Positions 1 to 9,220 are shown, numbered from the stretch's first letter. The stretch: 64,000 nt of DNA from Falsiroseomonas sp051859025 (GCF_051859025.1 NZ_JBHYGL010000012.1:310001-374000), one strand, 5' to 3'. Notes: a model not told the origin generated them from the letters alone. Program-made: numbers and translations.

Positions 1-1
1 C

Positions 2-367
2 CAGCTCTCCGGCGGCATGAAGCAGCGCGTGGCGATCGCCCGCGTGCTGGCGAATGACGCGGAGGTGGTGCTGATGGATGAGCCCTTCGGCGCGCTGGAT
101 GCGATGACGCGGGAGCGGTTGCAGGACGAATTGTTGGAGCTGTGGCAGCGCACGGGGCTGACGGTGCTGTTCGTCACGCATTCGATCGAGGAGGCGATCT
201 TCCTCGCGGACCGGGTCGTGGTGATGGAGCCCGGGCCGGGTCGGATCGCCAGCGAGCACCGGATCGAATTGCCGCGGCCGCGGGACGTGTCCTCCCCGGA
301 GTTCAATGAGGTGCGGCGCGAACTCGGCGCGCGGCTTCATAGCCATCACGCGAAGAAGGCGGCATGA
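2..367 (+). CDS. ABC transporter ATP-binding protein, NitT/TauT family (5'-truncated by window edge)
   Basis: Only the C-terminal 121 residues or so are in the window; the reading frame is open from base 2. It starts inside the ABC signature (LSGGMKQR), followed by Walker B (VVLMDEPFGALD) and the switch histidine (VTHSIEEA). The LSGGMKQ signature and the MEPGPGRI segment are typical of nitrate/sulfonate/taurine-type importers (SsuB/TauB family). It would energise uptake of a small organic substrate at the inner membrane. Its partner permease and binding protein must lie upstream of the window. It precedes the ring-opening amidohydrolase cluster by 136 bases, so the imported compound may be that pathway's substrate; this link is inference. 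Confidence 0.93.
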   Translation, partial: QLSGGMKQRVAIARVLANDAEVVLMDEPFGALDAMTRERLQDELLELWQRTGLTVLFVTHSIEEAIFLADRVVVMEPGPGRIASEHRIELPRPRDVSSPEFNEVRRELGARLHSHHAKKAA

Positions 368-403
368 GGGTTTGCCCTGCGGATCGAGAGCGATCCGCCC
401 TCA
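365..403. other. Intergenic hairpin after the ABC ATPase gene
   Basis: GCGGATC (379-385) and GATCCGC (392-398) form a perfect 7-bp stem around a 6-base loop. Outer arms TGAGG (365-369) and CCTCA (399-403) can extend it across a bulge. It overlaps the ATPase stop codon and lies about 100 bases before the amidohydrolase start. It could be an mRNA-processing or attenuation hairpin; there is no T-run, so a classical terminator is unlikely. Confidence 0.4.
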
Positions 404-503
404 GTCGCCGGCGCTTCGCTTGGCTGCGCCGTATTGCCGGCGGCGGCCATTCGGCCGCTTGCCCGCCGGCGGCGGACGCCACCGTCTCCGACAAGGATTT
501 GGC

Positions 504-1604
504 ATGACCCGGATGGTCAAGGTGCATCGGGTCCCGATGCGCCATCCCGCCGACATGGCGGGGATCGAGGCGCTGTTCGCGGCGCGCGCGGTGGACCCCG
601 CCCATATCGTCGCGATCCTCGGCAAGACCGAGGGCAATGGCTGCGTCAACGATTTTACGAGAGCCTACGCCGTGAGTGCGCTGGCGACGATGCTGGCGGC
701 GCATCTCGGCACCACGCCGGCGGTGGTGGCGGAACGCGTGGCGATGGTGATGTCGGGGGGGACTGAGGGGGGCCTCGCGCCCCACTTCATCCTGTTCTCG
801 GTCACGGAGACGGATGCGGCGCCGACCGGCGCGCTGGCCATCGGCACCGCCTTCACGCCGGAATTCCGGCCGGAGGAGTTGGGGCGGATGGCGCAGGTGG
901 AGGCGACCGCCGCCGCGGTGCGCGCCGCCATGGCCGATGCGGGCATCGCCGATGTGGCCGATGTCCACTACGTCCAGGTGAAATGCCCCCTGCTGACCAG
1001 CGAACGCATCGCGGAAGCAGAGGCGCGGGGTGCGACCGTCGCGACGCATGACACCTATCGCTCCATGGGCCTGTCGCGCGGGGCCTCGGCGCTCGGCGTC
1101 GCGCTGGCGCTGGGGGAGGTGGCGGCGGAGAAGCTTTCCGATGCCGTGATCGGTGAGGATTTTCGTCTGTGGTCGGGCGTGGCGAGTGCCTCGGCGGGCG
1201 TTGAACTCACGCGGAACGAGGTCGTCGTGCTGGGCAACAGCAAGGCCTGGGCGGGCGGGCTTCGGATCGCGCATGACGTGATGCAGGACGGGATCGATCT
1301 TCCGGCGGTGCAGCGCGCGCTCGCGGCTGCGGGGCTCCAGGCGCCGGGGCAGCTGACGGAAACGCAGCGCGGCAGGCTGGCGGCGCTGCTGGCGAAGGCG
1401 GAGCCGTCCTCCTCCGGGCGCATCCGCGGCAACCGCCACATCATGAACGATGACAGCGACATCAACGCCACGCGCCACGCCCGGGCGCTGGTCGGCGGCG
1501 TCGCCGCGGCGGCGACGGGGCGGACCGACCTGTTCATCTCCGGCGGCGCGGAGCATCAAGGGCCGGATGGCGGCGGGCCCGTCGCCGTGATCGTGGAGTC
1601 CTGA
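504..1604 (+). CDS. Ring-opening amidohydrolase, cyanuric acid hydrolase/barbiturase family
   Basis: This 366-residue protein matches the length of AtzD/TrzD cyanuric acid hydrolases and bacterial barbiturase, which open an s-triazine or pyrimidine ring by amide hydrolysis. The family's three repeated Lys-Ser dyads appear in order: K41 (GKTEGNGCVND) with S84 (MSGGTEGG), K160 (QVKCPLL) with S230, and K298 with S346 (FISGGAEHQGP). The ATG at 504 is chosen because family homology starts there and the upstream extension is low-quality sequence. Two bases separate it from the next gene, so the three genes to 3207 probably form one operon. Sequence alone does not separate cyanurate from barbiturate specificity. 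Confidence 0.9.
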   Translation: MTRMVKVHRVPMRHPADMAGIEALFAARAVDPAHIVAILGKTEGNGCVNDFTRAYAVSALATMLAAHLGTTPAVVAERVAMVMSGGTEGGLAPHFILFSVTETDAAPTGALAIGTAFTPEFRPEELGRMAQVEATAAAVRAAMADAGIADVADVHYVQVKCPLLTSERIAEAEARGATVATHDTYRSMGLSRGASALGVALALGEVAAEKLSDAVIGEDFRLWSGVASASAGVELTRNEVVVLGNSKAWAGGLRIAHDVMQDGIDLPAVQRALAAAGLQAPGQLTETQRGRLAALLAKAEPSSSGRIRGNRHIMNDDSDINATRHARALVGGVAAAATGRTDLFISGGAEHQGPDGGGPVAVIVES

Positions 1605-1606
1605 CC

Positions 1607-2476
1607 ATGCGTCCCGAACAACGCCTGCGCTACGCGGCACCTCAGGACCGGCCGCCGACCGCGCTGCCGAATGGGGCGGAACTCGCGATCTGGCCCGTCG
1701 TGAATGTCGAGCACTGGCTGATCGACAACCCCATGCCGCGGCAGGTCCTCAGCCCGCCGACCGGGGCGGCGCTGCTGCCGGATGTCGCCAATTGGGCCTG
1801 GCATGAATACGGGATGCGCGTCGGGTTCTGGCGTTTCCTCGACGCCTTCGCGAAGCGCGGCATCCGCCCGACGCTGTCGATCAACGGCAATGTCTGCAAC
1901 GAATATCCTCGCGTGGCCCAGGCCGCCCACGATGCCGGCTGGGAATTCATGGGCCATGGCTTCGTGCAGGTGCCGACGCACCGGGAGCCCGACCAGCGCG
2001 CGATGATCGCGCGGACGGTCGAGGCCATCACCCGCTTCACGGGCGCACCGCCGTTGGGCTGGCTCGGCCCGGGGCTGACGGAGACGTTGGAGACGCCGGA
2101 CCTGCTGGCGGAAGCGGGCATCCGCTACATCGCCGATTTCGTGGTGGATGATCTGCCGGCGCGGCTCAGGACCTCGGCCGGGGAGGTGCTGACCATGCCC
2201 TATTCGGTGGAACTCAACGACATTCCCATCGCCATGATCCAGCATCATGACGAACAGGAACTGCCCCGCCGCGCGCGGCTGGCGGCGGCCAGGCTGCTGG
2301 CGGAGGCCGGGCCGAAGGTGCTGTCCTTCGCCATCCACCCCTACATCACCGGCGTGCCCCACCGCATCGGCGCGCTGGAGGCGATGCTGGACGACCTGAT
2401 GGCGATGCCCGGCGTGGTCTTCATGCAAGGGCGGGAGATCATGGACTGGTATTCCTCCAGCGGCGACCCGACCTGA
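1607..2476 (+). CDS. Polysaccharide deacetylase (CE4/PuuE-like) family hydrolase
   Basis: The 289-residue protein has the NodB-homology fold pattern of PuuE-type allantoinases and related cyclic-amide hydrolases rather than secreted chitin deacetylases: there is no signal peptide. Visible motifs include GNVCNEYP followed by EFMGHGFVQ with a candidate metal-binding His, GWLGPGLTET, and FAIHPYITG near the C-terminus. Homologues often sit beside purine or pyrimidine catabolic genes. It lies between the ring-opening amidohydrolase (2-base gap) and the racemase homologue (5-base gap), so it probably acts on the ureido or amide product of ring opening. That role is inferred; the substrate is unknown. 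Confidence 0.8.
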   Translation: MRPEQRLRYAAPQDRPPTALPNGAELAIWPVVNVEHWLIDNPMPRQVLSPPTGAALLPDVANWAWHEYGMRVGFWRFLDAFAKRGIRPTLSINGNVCNEYPRVAQAAHDAGWEFMGHGFVQVPTHREPDQRAMIARTVEAITRFTGAPPLGWLGPGLTETLETPDLLAEAGIRYIADFVVDDLPARLRTSAGEVLTMPYSVELNDIPIAMIQHHDEQELPRRARLAAARLLAEAGPKVLSFAIHPYITGVPHRIGALEAMLDDLMAMPGVVFMQGREIMDWYSSSGDPT

Positions 2477-2481
2477 TCCGC

Positions 2482-3207
2482 ATGAAGCTGCTGCTGATCA
2501 ACGCGAACACCACCGATTCCATCACCGATCGCCTTGTCGCCATCGCGCGGGGGATGGCCCCGCCTGGTGTCACCATCACGGGCGCCACGGGGCGCTTCGG
2601 CGCGCGCTACATCGCGAGCCGCGCGGCGGCCGCGATTGCGGAACACGCGACGCTGGACGCCTTCGCAGCGCATGGCGGGGATGCCGATGCGGTGCTGATC
2701 GCCTGCTATGGCGACCCCGCGCTGGATGCGCTGCGTGAACTTTCATCCGTTCCCGTGCTGGGCCTGGCGGATGCCACCGCGCAGGAAGCCTGCCGCATCG
2801 CGCGCCGCTTCGGCGTGGTCAGCGGCGGCGCGGCCTGGAAGCCGATGCTGGAGGAGTTTCACCAGCGGCGCGGCTATGGCGACCGCCTGTCCGGCGTGCG
2901 GAGCATCACCCCGACGGGCGGCGACATCGCGCGTGACCCCGATTCCGCCTTGGCCTCATTGGCGGAAACCTGCCGGGATTGCGTGACGCTGGATGGGGCG
3001 GACGCGGTGGTGCTGGGCGGCGCCGGGCTGGCGGGGCTGGCGGCGCAGCTGGCGCCGCTCCTGCCCGTGCCGGTCCTGTGTTCGGTGGAGACGGGCATCC
3101 GCGCGGCCTTTGCGGCGATGGGCGGCGCGCGCATCGGCGCCGGCACCACCCATGCGCCGGTGGAGACCATCGGGCTGTCCGACGCGCTGGCGAAGCGGCT
3201 CGGTTAA
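2482..3207 (+). CDS. Asp/Glu/hydantoin racemase family protein
   Basis: This 241-residue protein starts with the family opening (LLLINANTTDSITDRL) and carries the first catalytic-cysteine motif at C75 (LIACYGDPALDAL). Family members racemise amino acids or hydantoins, or act as maleate isomerases or arylmalonate decarboxylases, using one or two cysteines. The second cysteine, normally in a GCAGM-type motif, is replaced: the protein reads VVLGGAGLAG with G180 at that position. This suggests a one-cysteine chemistry, as in arylmalonate decarboxylase-type relatives, or a lost racemase activity. It is the last gene of the amidohydrolase cluster, and its stop codon overlaps that of the convergent next gene. 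Confidence 0.82.
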   Translation: MKLLLINANTTDSITDRLVAIARGMAPPGVTITGATGRFGARYIASRAAAAIAEHATLDAFAAHGGDADAVLIACYGDPALDALRELSSVPVLGLADATAQEACRIARRFGVVSGGAAWKPMLEEFHQRRGYGDRLSGVRSITPTGGDIARDPDSALASLAETCRDCVTLDGADAVVLGGAGLAGLAAQLAPLLPVPVLCSVETGIRAAFAAMGGARIGAGTTHAPVETIGLSDALAKRLG

Positions 3208-3899
3208 TCCTTCGCGAAACGGCGCTTCAGCGGGATGGCGGCCAGCGACAGCGCCGCCAGGCCGCAGAGCGCGCCGATGATCTGCGGCGTCAGGATGCTG
3301 CGGATCTCCAGCGTGCCGCCGGCATCCAGCACCTCCCCCAGCCCCGCGCCGGCCAGGCTGAACACGGCGGTGGCGGGCAGGATGCCGATGAGCGTCGTCA
3401 TCACGAAGACCGGCAGCCGCACACCGGCGAAGGCGGGGACGAGGTTCACCAGGAAGAAGGGGAACAGCGGCACCAGGCGCAGCACCAGCAGATAGGGGCC
3501 CGCATCGCGGCGCAGCCCCGCCGCCAGCTTCTGCGCGACGGGGCCGAGGCGATCCAGCGCATCGGCGCCGAAGATCCGCCGCGCCAGCAGGAAGACCAGC
3601 GTGGCGCCGATGGTCGCCGCCACCACCGTCAGCGCGGTGCCGGCCAGCGCGCCGAACAGGAAGCCGCCGGACAGCGTCAGGATCACCGCGCCGGGGACGG
3701 AAAGCGCGACCGCCGCGGCATAGGCCAGCATGAAGCCGCCGGCGGCCAGCAGCCAGTTCGCCGCCACGAAGCCCGTCAGCGCCGCGCGGTGGCGGGCCAG
3801 CGTCTCCAGCGACAGCAGATCACCAAGCCCGGTGAAGCGCAGCGCCACCAGCGCCACGACCACGGCCAGCCCGGCCCACAGCTTCTTGGATCGCATCAT
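3204..3899 (-). CDS. TVP38/TMEM64 (DedA-like) family inner-membrane protein
   Basis: The 231-residue protein is highly hydrophobic with about five or six membrane segments. It carries the VTT-domain pattern SVPGAVILTLSGGFLFG followed by RLVPLFPFFLVNLVPAFAGV. The family is implicated in membrane lipid handling; substrates in bacteria are mostly undefined. The ATG at 3899 overlaps the stop of the upstream FAD oxidoreductase gene (ATGA), so the two are translationally coupled. An alternative start is the adjacent ATG at 3896. Confidence 0.88.
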   Translation of the reverse strand: MMRSKKLWAGLAVVVALVALRFTGLGDLLSLETLARHRAALTGFVAANWLLAAGGFMLAYAAAVALSVPGAVILTLSGGFLFGALAGTALTVVAATIGATLVFLLARRIFGADALDRLGPVAQKLAAGLRRDAGPYLLVLRLVPLFPFFLVNLVPAFAGVRLPVFVMTTLIGILPATAVFSLAGAGLGEVLDAGGTLEIRSILTPQIIGALCGLAALSLAAIPLKRRFAKD

Positions 3900-4984
3900 C
3901 CCCCCTGGTATCGCGCCATGAACCGCCGATCGATCCAGTCCTTCAGCCACCAGGCGGCACGGCCGCCCGCCACCATGCCGTTGCGCGTGCCCAGCGCATG
4001 GCGATCGCCAAGCGAGAGCAGGACCAGCCACTCATCCTGCGGGCGATAGGGAAGCGGCGCGCGGCCTTCCGCCACGGCGCGCAGATTGCGGGCCAGGATG
4101 GGCCCCTGGCGCACGGCGACGACGCCGGCCTTGGGCAGGGGAAGCGGGTCGAAGCTGGCGCAATCCCCCACGGCGAAGACATCGCCGCGGCCGATGGCGC
4201 GCAGGCATTCATCCACGCGGAGGAAGCCGGCACGGTCGCGCCGCAGCCCGGTTTCCGCCAGCCAGGCGGGCGCGGCGGCGCCGGTAGCCCAGAGCACGGC
4301 ATCCAGCGGCAAGGGCGGCAGGCGGGTGAAGCCCAGGCCCTCGGCGAAGACCTCCGCCACATCGTCGCCCTGGTGCAGGTCGACGTGGCGGGCGGCCAGC
4401 GCGGCAGTGACGCGGGTGCGCAGCGTCTCGGGGTAGCCGGGCAGCACGCCAGCGGCGCCGGCCACCAGCACCACGGCGGTGGCGGGCAGGCGGGCGCGAA
4501 GGGCCAGCGCGACCTCAACCCCCGCGGCGCCGGCGCCGACCACGCCGATGCGGGCGGGGGGCGCTTCCAGCAGGGCGCGCAGCCGCGGCAGCAGGGCGTC
4601 GATGGGCTTCAGCGGCAGGGCATGGGCGGCGGCGCCGGGGATGCGGGCGGTGTCGGGCGTGGCGCCGGTGTCCAGCGACAGCAGGTCGAAGGGCCGGGAT
4701 TCGCCGCCGGCGCGATGGACGCGTTTCGCGACCAGGTCGATGCCCGTCGCCCGGTCGATCACCGCCTCCGCCCCCGCGCGGGCGGCGAGCGCCCGCACAT
4801 CGATCAGCGCCTGGTCTTCGCGATAGAGGCCGGCGATGACGCCGGGGAGCATGCCGGAATAGGGGGACATCGCCTCCCGCGTCAGCAGCGTGATGCGCCA
4901 ACCCGGGAGGGGCGCGGCGGCGAATTGTCGCAGCACCTCCACATGGGCATGGCCGCCGCCGACCAGCATCAGATGCTTCTGCAT
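3896..4984 (-). CDS. FAD-dependent pyridine nucleotide-disulfide oxidoreductase family protein (SelD-N/NDH-2-like)
   Basis: The 362-residue protein begins with a Rossmann FAD motif (LVGGGHAHVEVLR), followed by SPYSGMLPGVIAGLY, a second dinucleotide site (IGVVGAGAAGVEVALAL) and an FAD-closing motif (DVFAVGDCASF). The GGGHAHVEVL opening is characteristic of the NADH-dehydrogenase-like domain that is fused to selenophosphate synthetase in some bacteria; here it stands alone. No redox CxxxxC pair is seen, so a single-domain NADH:quinone-type oxidoreductase is more likely than a disulfide reductase. It is coupled to the TVP38-type membrane gene downstream. The electron acceptor is unknown. Confidence 0.85.
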   Translation of the reverse strand: MQKHLMLVGGGHAHVEVLRQFAAAPLPGWRITLLTREAMSPYSGMLPGVIAGLYREDQALIDVRALAARAGAEAVIDRATGIDLVAKRVHRAGGESRPFDLLSLDTGATPDTARIPGAAAHALPLKPIDALLPRLRALLEAPPARIGVVGAGAAGVEVALALRARLPATAVVLVAGAAGVLPGYPETLRTRVTAALAARHVDLHQGDDVAEVFAEGLGFTRLPPLPLDAVLWATGAAAPAWLAETGLRRDRAGFLRVDECLRAIGRGDVFAVGDCASFDPLPLPKAGVVAVRQGPILARNLRAVAEGRAPLPYRPQDEWLVLLSLGDRHALGTRNGMVAGGRAAWWLKDWIDRRFMARYQGG

Positions 4985-5024
4985 CGCGCCCCGATTCCAG
5001 ACAGGGCGCGATGATAGCCCGGCG

Positions 5025-8000
5025 CTATTCCGCGGGCACCAGCCCGGGCGGGACCGGCGCCGGCTTCGTGACCTTGCGTCGGGGCAGGGACAGCCCGTTC
5101 ATCGCCGGCACCACCAGCAGCGTCGCCAGCGTGCCGAGGGTGAGGCCGCCGATCATCGCCACCGCCATCGGTCCCCAGAAGACGGAGAAGGTGAGCGGCA
5201 CGAAGGCCAGCACGGCGGCCAGCGCCGTCAGCACCACTGGCCGCGCGCGGCGGACGCTGCTTTCGATGATGGCGCGGCGAAGGTCCATCCCCGCTGCCAG
5301 GTCCTGCTGCACCTGGTCCACCAGGATCAGCGTGTTGCGCATCACCATTCCCGCCAGGGCGATGACGCCCAGCAGCGCCACGAAGCCGAAGGGCTGGTCC
5401 AGCAGGATCAGCGCCGCGGCGGCGCCCGGGATGCCGAGCGGCGCGGTCGCCATCACCAGCGCCACCCGGCCGAAATGGCGCAGCTGCACCATCAGGATCA
5501 GCAGCATGGCGCCGACCATGAAGGGGAAGAGGGCAAACAGGCTGGCATTGGCCTTGGAGGATTCCTCCGCCGCGCCCCCGGCCTCGATCCGCATGCCGAC
5601 GGGCAGGGTGGCGGAAAGCGCCTCCATGGCCGGCAGCGCGGCGGCCGTGACGTCCGGCGCCTGCAGGCCCGGCGCGATGTCGGCGCGCACGGTCAGGAAT
5701 CCCTCCCGGTTACGGCGCCAGAGGATGGGTTCCTCCATCACCGGCTCCAGCCGCGCGACCTGCGACAGCGGCACGGGGCCGGCCGCGGTGATGAGGGTGA
5801 GGTCGCCGAGGTTGTCGAGCGACCCGCGCTCGGCGGCTGGCGCGCGCAGCACCACATCCACAAGGCGCGCGCCTTCGCGCAGCTGCGTGGCGGTGACGCC
5901 GGAGAGCAGCGACTGCATGGATTGCGCGACCGCCTGGGGGGACAGGCCGAGCTGCACGACGCGATCCTCATCCAGCACCAGGCGGAGGGAGGGCGCGCGT
6001 TCGCCCCAGGCGAGCTGCACGTCCCGCGTGCCGGGCACCTGGCGCAGCGCCTCCATCACCCGTTCCGCCTGTTCGCGCAGCTGCACCGGCGTGCCGCCCA
6101 TGACGCGGAACTGGACGGGGAAGCCGACGGGCGGTCCGAAATCGAGGCGGGAGACGCGAACCCGCGCTTCCGGCACCGCGCCGCTATCGACATAGGCGAT
6201 CAGCTTGTCGCGGAGACGTTCGCGGGCGGGCACGTCACGCGCCTGGACCACCAGCTTGCCGAAAGCCTCGTTCGGCAGGTCCGGGTTGAGGGCGAGGAAG
6301 AAGCGGGGCGCGCCGGCGCCGACATATTCGGTGTGCATCACCGCGTCCGGGTCATCCGCCACCTGGGCGGCGACCCGCATCACGGCCTGGCGCGTCGCCT
6401 CATACCCCGCGCCCTGGCGGAGGTTGACGTCCACCAGGAGTTCGAGGCGGGCGGAGGTGGGGAAGAACTGCTTCTTCGTCATGCCCATGCCGACGAATCC
6501 CGCGCCGAGCATCGCGACGGTGGCGAGCATGACGACATAGCGATGGTCCACGCACCAGCCGACCAGGCGGCGCAGCAGCGTGTAGAAGCGGCCCTCATAC
6601 TGGTGGTCATGCGCCACATGGTGCTTCGGCGTGGGCAGCAGCTTCACGCCGAGCCAGGGGGTGAACCACACCGCGACCAGCCAGCTGGCCAGCAGCGCGC
6701 CGCCCACCACCCAGAAGATGCCGCCGGCATATTCGCCGGAGGTGGAGGCCGCGAAGCCCACCGGGATGAAGCCCGCCATCGTCACCAGCGTGCCGGACAG
6801 CATCGGCCCCGCCGTGCTGCCCCAGGCGAAGGCGGCGGCGCGGGCGCGGTCCCAGCCTTCCTCAAGCTTCACGACCATCGCCTCGATCGCGATGATCGCG
6901 TCATCGACCAGTAGGCCGAGCGCCAGGATCAGCGCGCCGAGCGAGATGCGTTCCAGCTCCATCCCCCAATAGCCCATCAGGATGAAGACGGCGGCGAGGG
7001 TCAGCGGCACGGACAGCGCCACGATGATGCCGGCGCGGAAGCCGAGCGAGAGGAGCGACACCAGCAGCACCACGCCGAGTGCCACCACGAATTTGGTCAG
7101 GAACTCCGCCACGCTTTCCTGCACGATCTGTGGCTGGTTCGAGATCAACTGCAGGTCGAGCCCGGCGGAGAGGTCGTGGCGGATGGCGGCGAGTTCGCTG
7201 CGCAGGCTCTCGCCCAGCGCCAGCACGTTGAAGCCGCGCTGCTTGGCCACCGCGATCAGCACCGCGGGCGCGCCATCATGGAAGACGGCGGAGGAAGGCG
7301 GGTCCGCCAGGCCGCGCGTGACGGTCGCGATGTCGCCGAGCCGGATGGTGCGGTTGTCGCCGGCGGAGACGGGGACGGCGCGGATCGCCTCCAGCCCGTC
7401 CAGCCCGCCGCCGACGCGGAGATGGACGCGCAAATTGCCGGTCTCCACCACGCCGGCCGGGGCCACCGGGTTCTGCCGAGCCAGGGCATCGAGGATGGCG
7501 GAGGGCTGGATGCCCAGCGTCGCGAGCCGCGCGTGGCTGGCCTCGACATGGATGCGGCTCTCGATCTCGCCCTGGATCGCGACCTTCTCGACGCCGGGGA
7601 TGCGCAGCAGGCGCAGGCGGATCTGCTCAGCCTGGCGCACCATCTCCGCATTGTCGGCGCCGGTCAAAGCGAGGACGGCCGAATAGACGTCGGAGTATTC
7701 ATCGTTGAAGAAGGGACCGCGCACGCCGGTGGGCAGCGTGTTCGCGATGTCGCCGACCTTCTTGCGCACCTGGTACCAGAGGCCCGCGACCTCCCGCGGT
7801 GGGGTCGTATCCCGCAGGATCACGGTGGTGACGGAGGAGCCGGGGCGGGTGAAGGTCTCCACGCGGTCGAGATGGGGCAGGTCCTGCAACCGGCTCTCGA
7901 TGCGGTCCGCGACCTGCGCCTGCATCTCCTCCGCCGTCGCGCCGGGCCAGGAGGCGCTGACGATCATCAGCTTGAGGGTGAAGGACGGATCCTCGGCGCG

Positions 8001-8108
8001 CCCGAGGCGCATATAGGCGCCGGCGCCCGCGAGGGCGAGCAGCAGGATGGCGAAGAGGGTCAGCGCGCCATTGCGCACGCCCCAGGCGGAAAGGTTGAAG
8101 CGTTCCAT
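5025..8108 (-). CDS. RND efflux transporter permease subunit (AcrB family)
   Basis: At 1027 residues it is full length for an AcrB/MexB-type inner-membrane pump. The N-terminal membrane helix is followed by the first porter region (WPGATAEEMQAQVADRIESRL), a membrane bundle with the proton-relay region (GLLVDDAIIAIEAMVVKLEE), a second porter half and a second bundle (GVIALAGMVMRNTLILVDQ). Such pumps export drugs or metabolites with a periplasmic adaptor and an outer-membrane channel; no channel gene is present here. It starts 11 bases after the adaptor gene. The family branch (drug rather than metal efflux) is inferred from the VDDAI motif. Confidence 0.95.
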   Translation of the reverse strand: MERFNLSAWGVRNGALTLFAILLLALAGAGAYMRLGRAEDPSFTLKLMIVSASWPGATAEEMQAQVADRIESRLQDLPHLDRVETFTRPGSSVTTVILRDTTPPREVAGLWYQVRKKVGDIANTLPTGVRGPFFNDEYSDVYSAVLALTGADNAEMVRQAEQIRLRLLRIPGVEKVAIQGEIESRIHVEASHARLATLGIQPSAILDALARQNPVAPAGVVETGNLRVHLRVGGGLDGLEAIRAVPVSAGDNRTIRLGDIATVTRGLADPPSSAVFHDGAPAVLIAVAKQRGFNVLALGESLRSELAAIRHDLSAGLDLQLISNQPQIVQESVAEFLTKFVVALGVVLLVSLLSLGFRAGIIVALSVPLTLAAVFILMGYWGMELERISLGALILALGLLVDDAIIAIEAMVVKLEEGWDRARAAAFAWGSTAGPMLSGTLVTMAGFIPVGFAASTSGEYAGGIFWVVGGALLASWLVAVWFTPWLGVKLLPTPKHHVAHDHQYEGRFYTLLRRLVGWCVDHRYVVMLATVAMLGAGFVGMGMTKKQFFPTSARLELLVDVNLRQGAGYEATRQAVMRVAAQVADDPDAVMHTEYVGAGAPRFFLALNPDLPNEAFGKLVVQARDVPARERLRDKLIAYVDSGAVPEARVRVSRLDFGPPVGFPVQFRVMGGTPVQLREQAERVMEALRQVPGTRDVQLAWGERAPSLRLVLDEDRVVQLGLSPQAVAQSMQSLLSGVTATQLREGARLVDVVLRAPAAERGSLDNLGDLTLITAAGPVPLSQVARLEPVMEEPILWRRNREGFLTVRADIAPGLQAPDVTAAALPAMEALSATLPVGMRIEAGGAAEESSKANASLFALFPFMVGAMLLILMVQLRHFGRVALVMATAPLGIPGAAAALILLDQPFGFVALLGVIALAGMVMRNTLILVDQVQQDLAAGMDLRRAIIESSVRRARPVVLTALAAVLAFVPLTFSVFWGPMAVAMIGGLTLGTLATLLVVPAMNGLSLPRRKVTKPAPVPPGLVPAE

Positions 8109-8119
8109 GGCGCGGGCCC

Positions 8120-9220
8120 TCAGCGCAGCGTTGCGGCGAGGCGGGACTGGACGATCCGCACGCGCTGGCCGGGATCGAGCACCTGCGGGCCCATGGCGAC
8201 GATCCTGTCGCCCTGCGCGAGGGGGCCGGCGAGTTCGACGGTGGTCTCGGAGATCGCGCGGACGGTGACGGGCACGGCCTCGATCCGCCCGCCATCCAGC
8301 ACGCGCCAGACCATGGGGCCCTGGCCGCGATCATGCAGCGCGGTGAGGGGCAGGGTGGCGGCGGCATCGCGCGCGACCGAAAGCCGCACCGTGCCCGTCA
8401 TGCCGAGCGCGACCCAATCCGGCGCCTGCGGCAGGGCGAAGCGGACGGCGTAGGTGCGCAGCGTGGCATCGGCCTGGGGGGCGACTTCCCGGATCGTGGC
8501 GGGCAGGGCGATGTCGGGGCGCGCCCAGAAGCGGGCCTCCGCGCGGGATTGCGCCAGGCCGGGCAAAGCGGATTCGGGGACACGGACCAGCAATTCGCGC
8601 TCCGCCGGGTCCGCCAGGCGCAGCACCGCCTGGCCTTCCGGCACCACCTGGCCGGCTTCCGCCAGCATCGCGGTGACGAAGCCCGGGGAGGGGGCGCGGA
8701 GCGTGGTGTAGGAGAGGCGGTTGCGGGCGAGATCCAGCTGCGCCTGGGCGGAGATCACCCGTTCCGCCGCCGCGCGCGCCGCCGCCTGGCGCTGGTCATC
8801 CACGGCCTGGGAGACATGGCCGGCGGCCAGCAGGGACCGCCCGCGGGCGGCATCATTGGCGGCCTGGCGGGACTGCGCCTCCGCCGAGGCGAGGTCCGCT
8901 TCCGCGGCGCGGAGGCTCAGCGCCAGGTCGGCGGGGTCGAGGGTCGCGAGGGTCTGGCCGGCCTGGACGAGTTGCCCGACCTCGACCTGGCGGGTGGCGA
9001 TGCGGCCACCGGTGCGGAAGCCCACATCGACCTCCCGCCGCGCGCGGACCACGCCGGTATGGGCGGTGACGGCTTCCGTGCCCGAAAGCCGGACCTCCGC
9101 GACCTGGACGGGGCGGGGCTGGGGCGGGGCCGAATCGGCGGCGGAGGCTTCGTCCCGGCAGCCCGCGAGGAGGGGCAGGAGGAGAAGGGCGGCGGCGGAA
9201 CGGCGGGGCAAAGCGGGCAT
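8120..9220 (-). CDS. RND efflux periplasmic adaptor (membrane fusion) lipoprotein
   Basis: The 366-residue protein has a type II signal peptide with lipobox LLAGC (Cys21), so it should be anchored in the inner membrane facing the periplasm. It has the HlyD/AcrA order: first lipoyl half (GFRTGGRIATRQVEVGQLV), alpha-helical hairpin, second lipoyl half (RAPSPGFVTAMLAEAGQVV), then beta-barrel domains. A Shine-Dalgarno-like GGGAGAGG precedes the ATG. It is cotranscribed with the pump permease, and a promoter overlapped by a putative TetR operator lies just upstream. Confidence 0.94.
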   Translation of the reverse strand: MPALPRRSAAALLLLPLLAGCRDEASAADSAPPQPRPVQVAEVRLSGTEAVTAHTGVVRARREVDVGFRTGGRIATRQVEVGQLVQAGQTLATLDPADLALSLRAAEADLASAEAQSRQAANDAARGRSLLAAGHVSQAVDDQRQAAARAAAERVISAQAQLDLARNRLSYTTLRAPSPGFVTAMLAEAGQVVPEGQAVLRLADPAERELLVRVPESALPGLAQSRAEARFWARPDIALPATIREVAPQADATLRTYAVRFALPQAPDWVALGMTGTVRLSVARDAAATLPLTALHDRGQGPMVWRVLDGGRIEAVPVTVRAISETTVELAGPLAQGDRIVAMGPQVLDPGQRVRIVQSRLAATLR

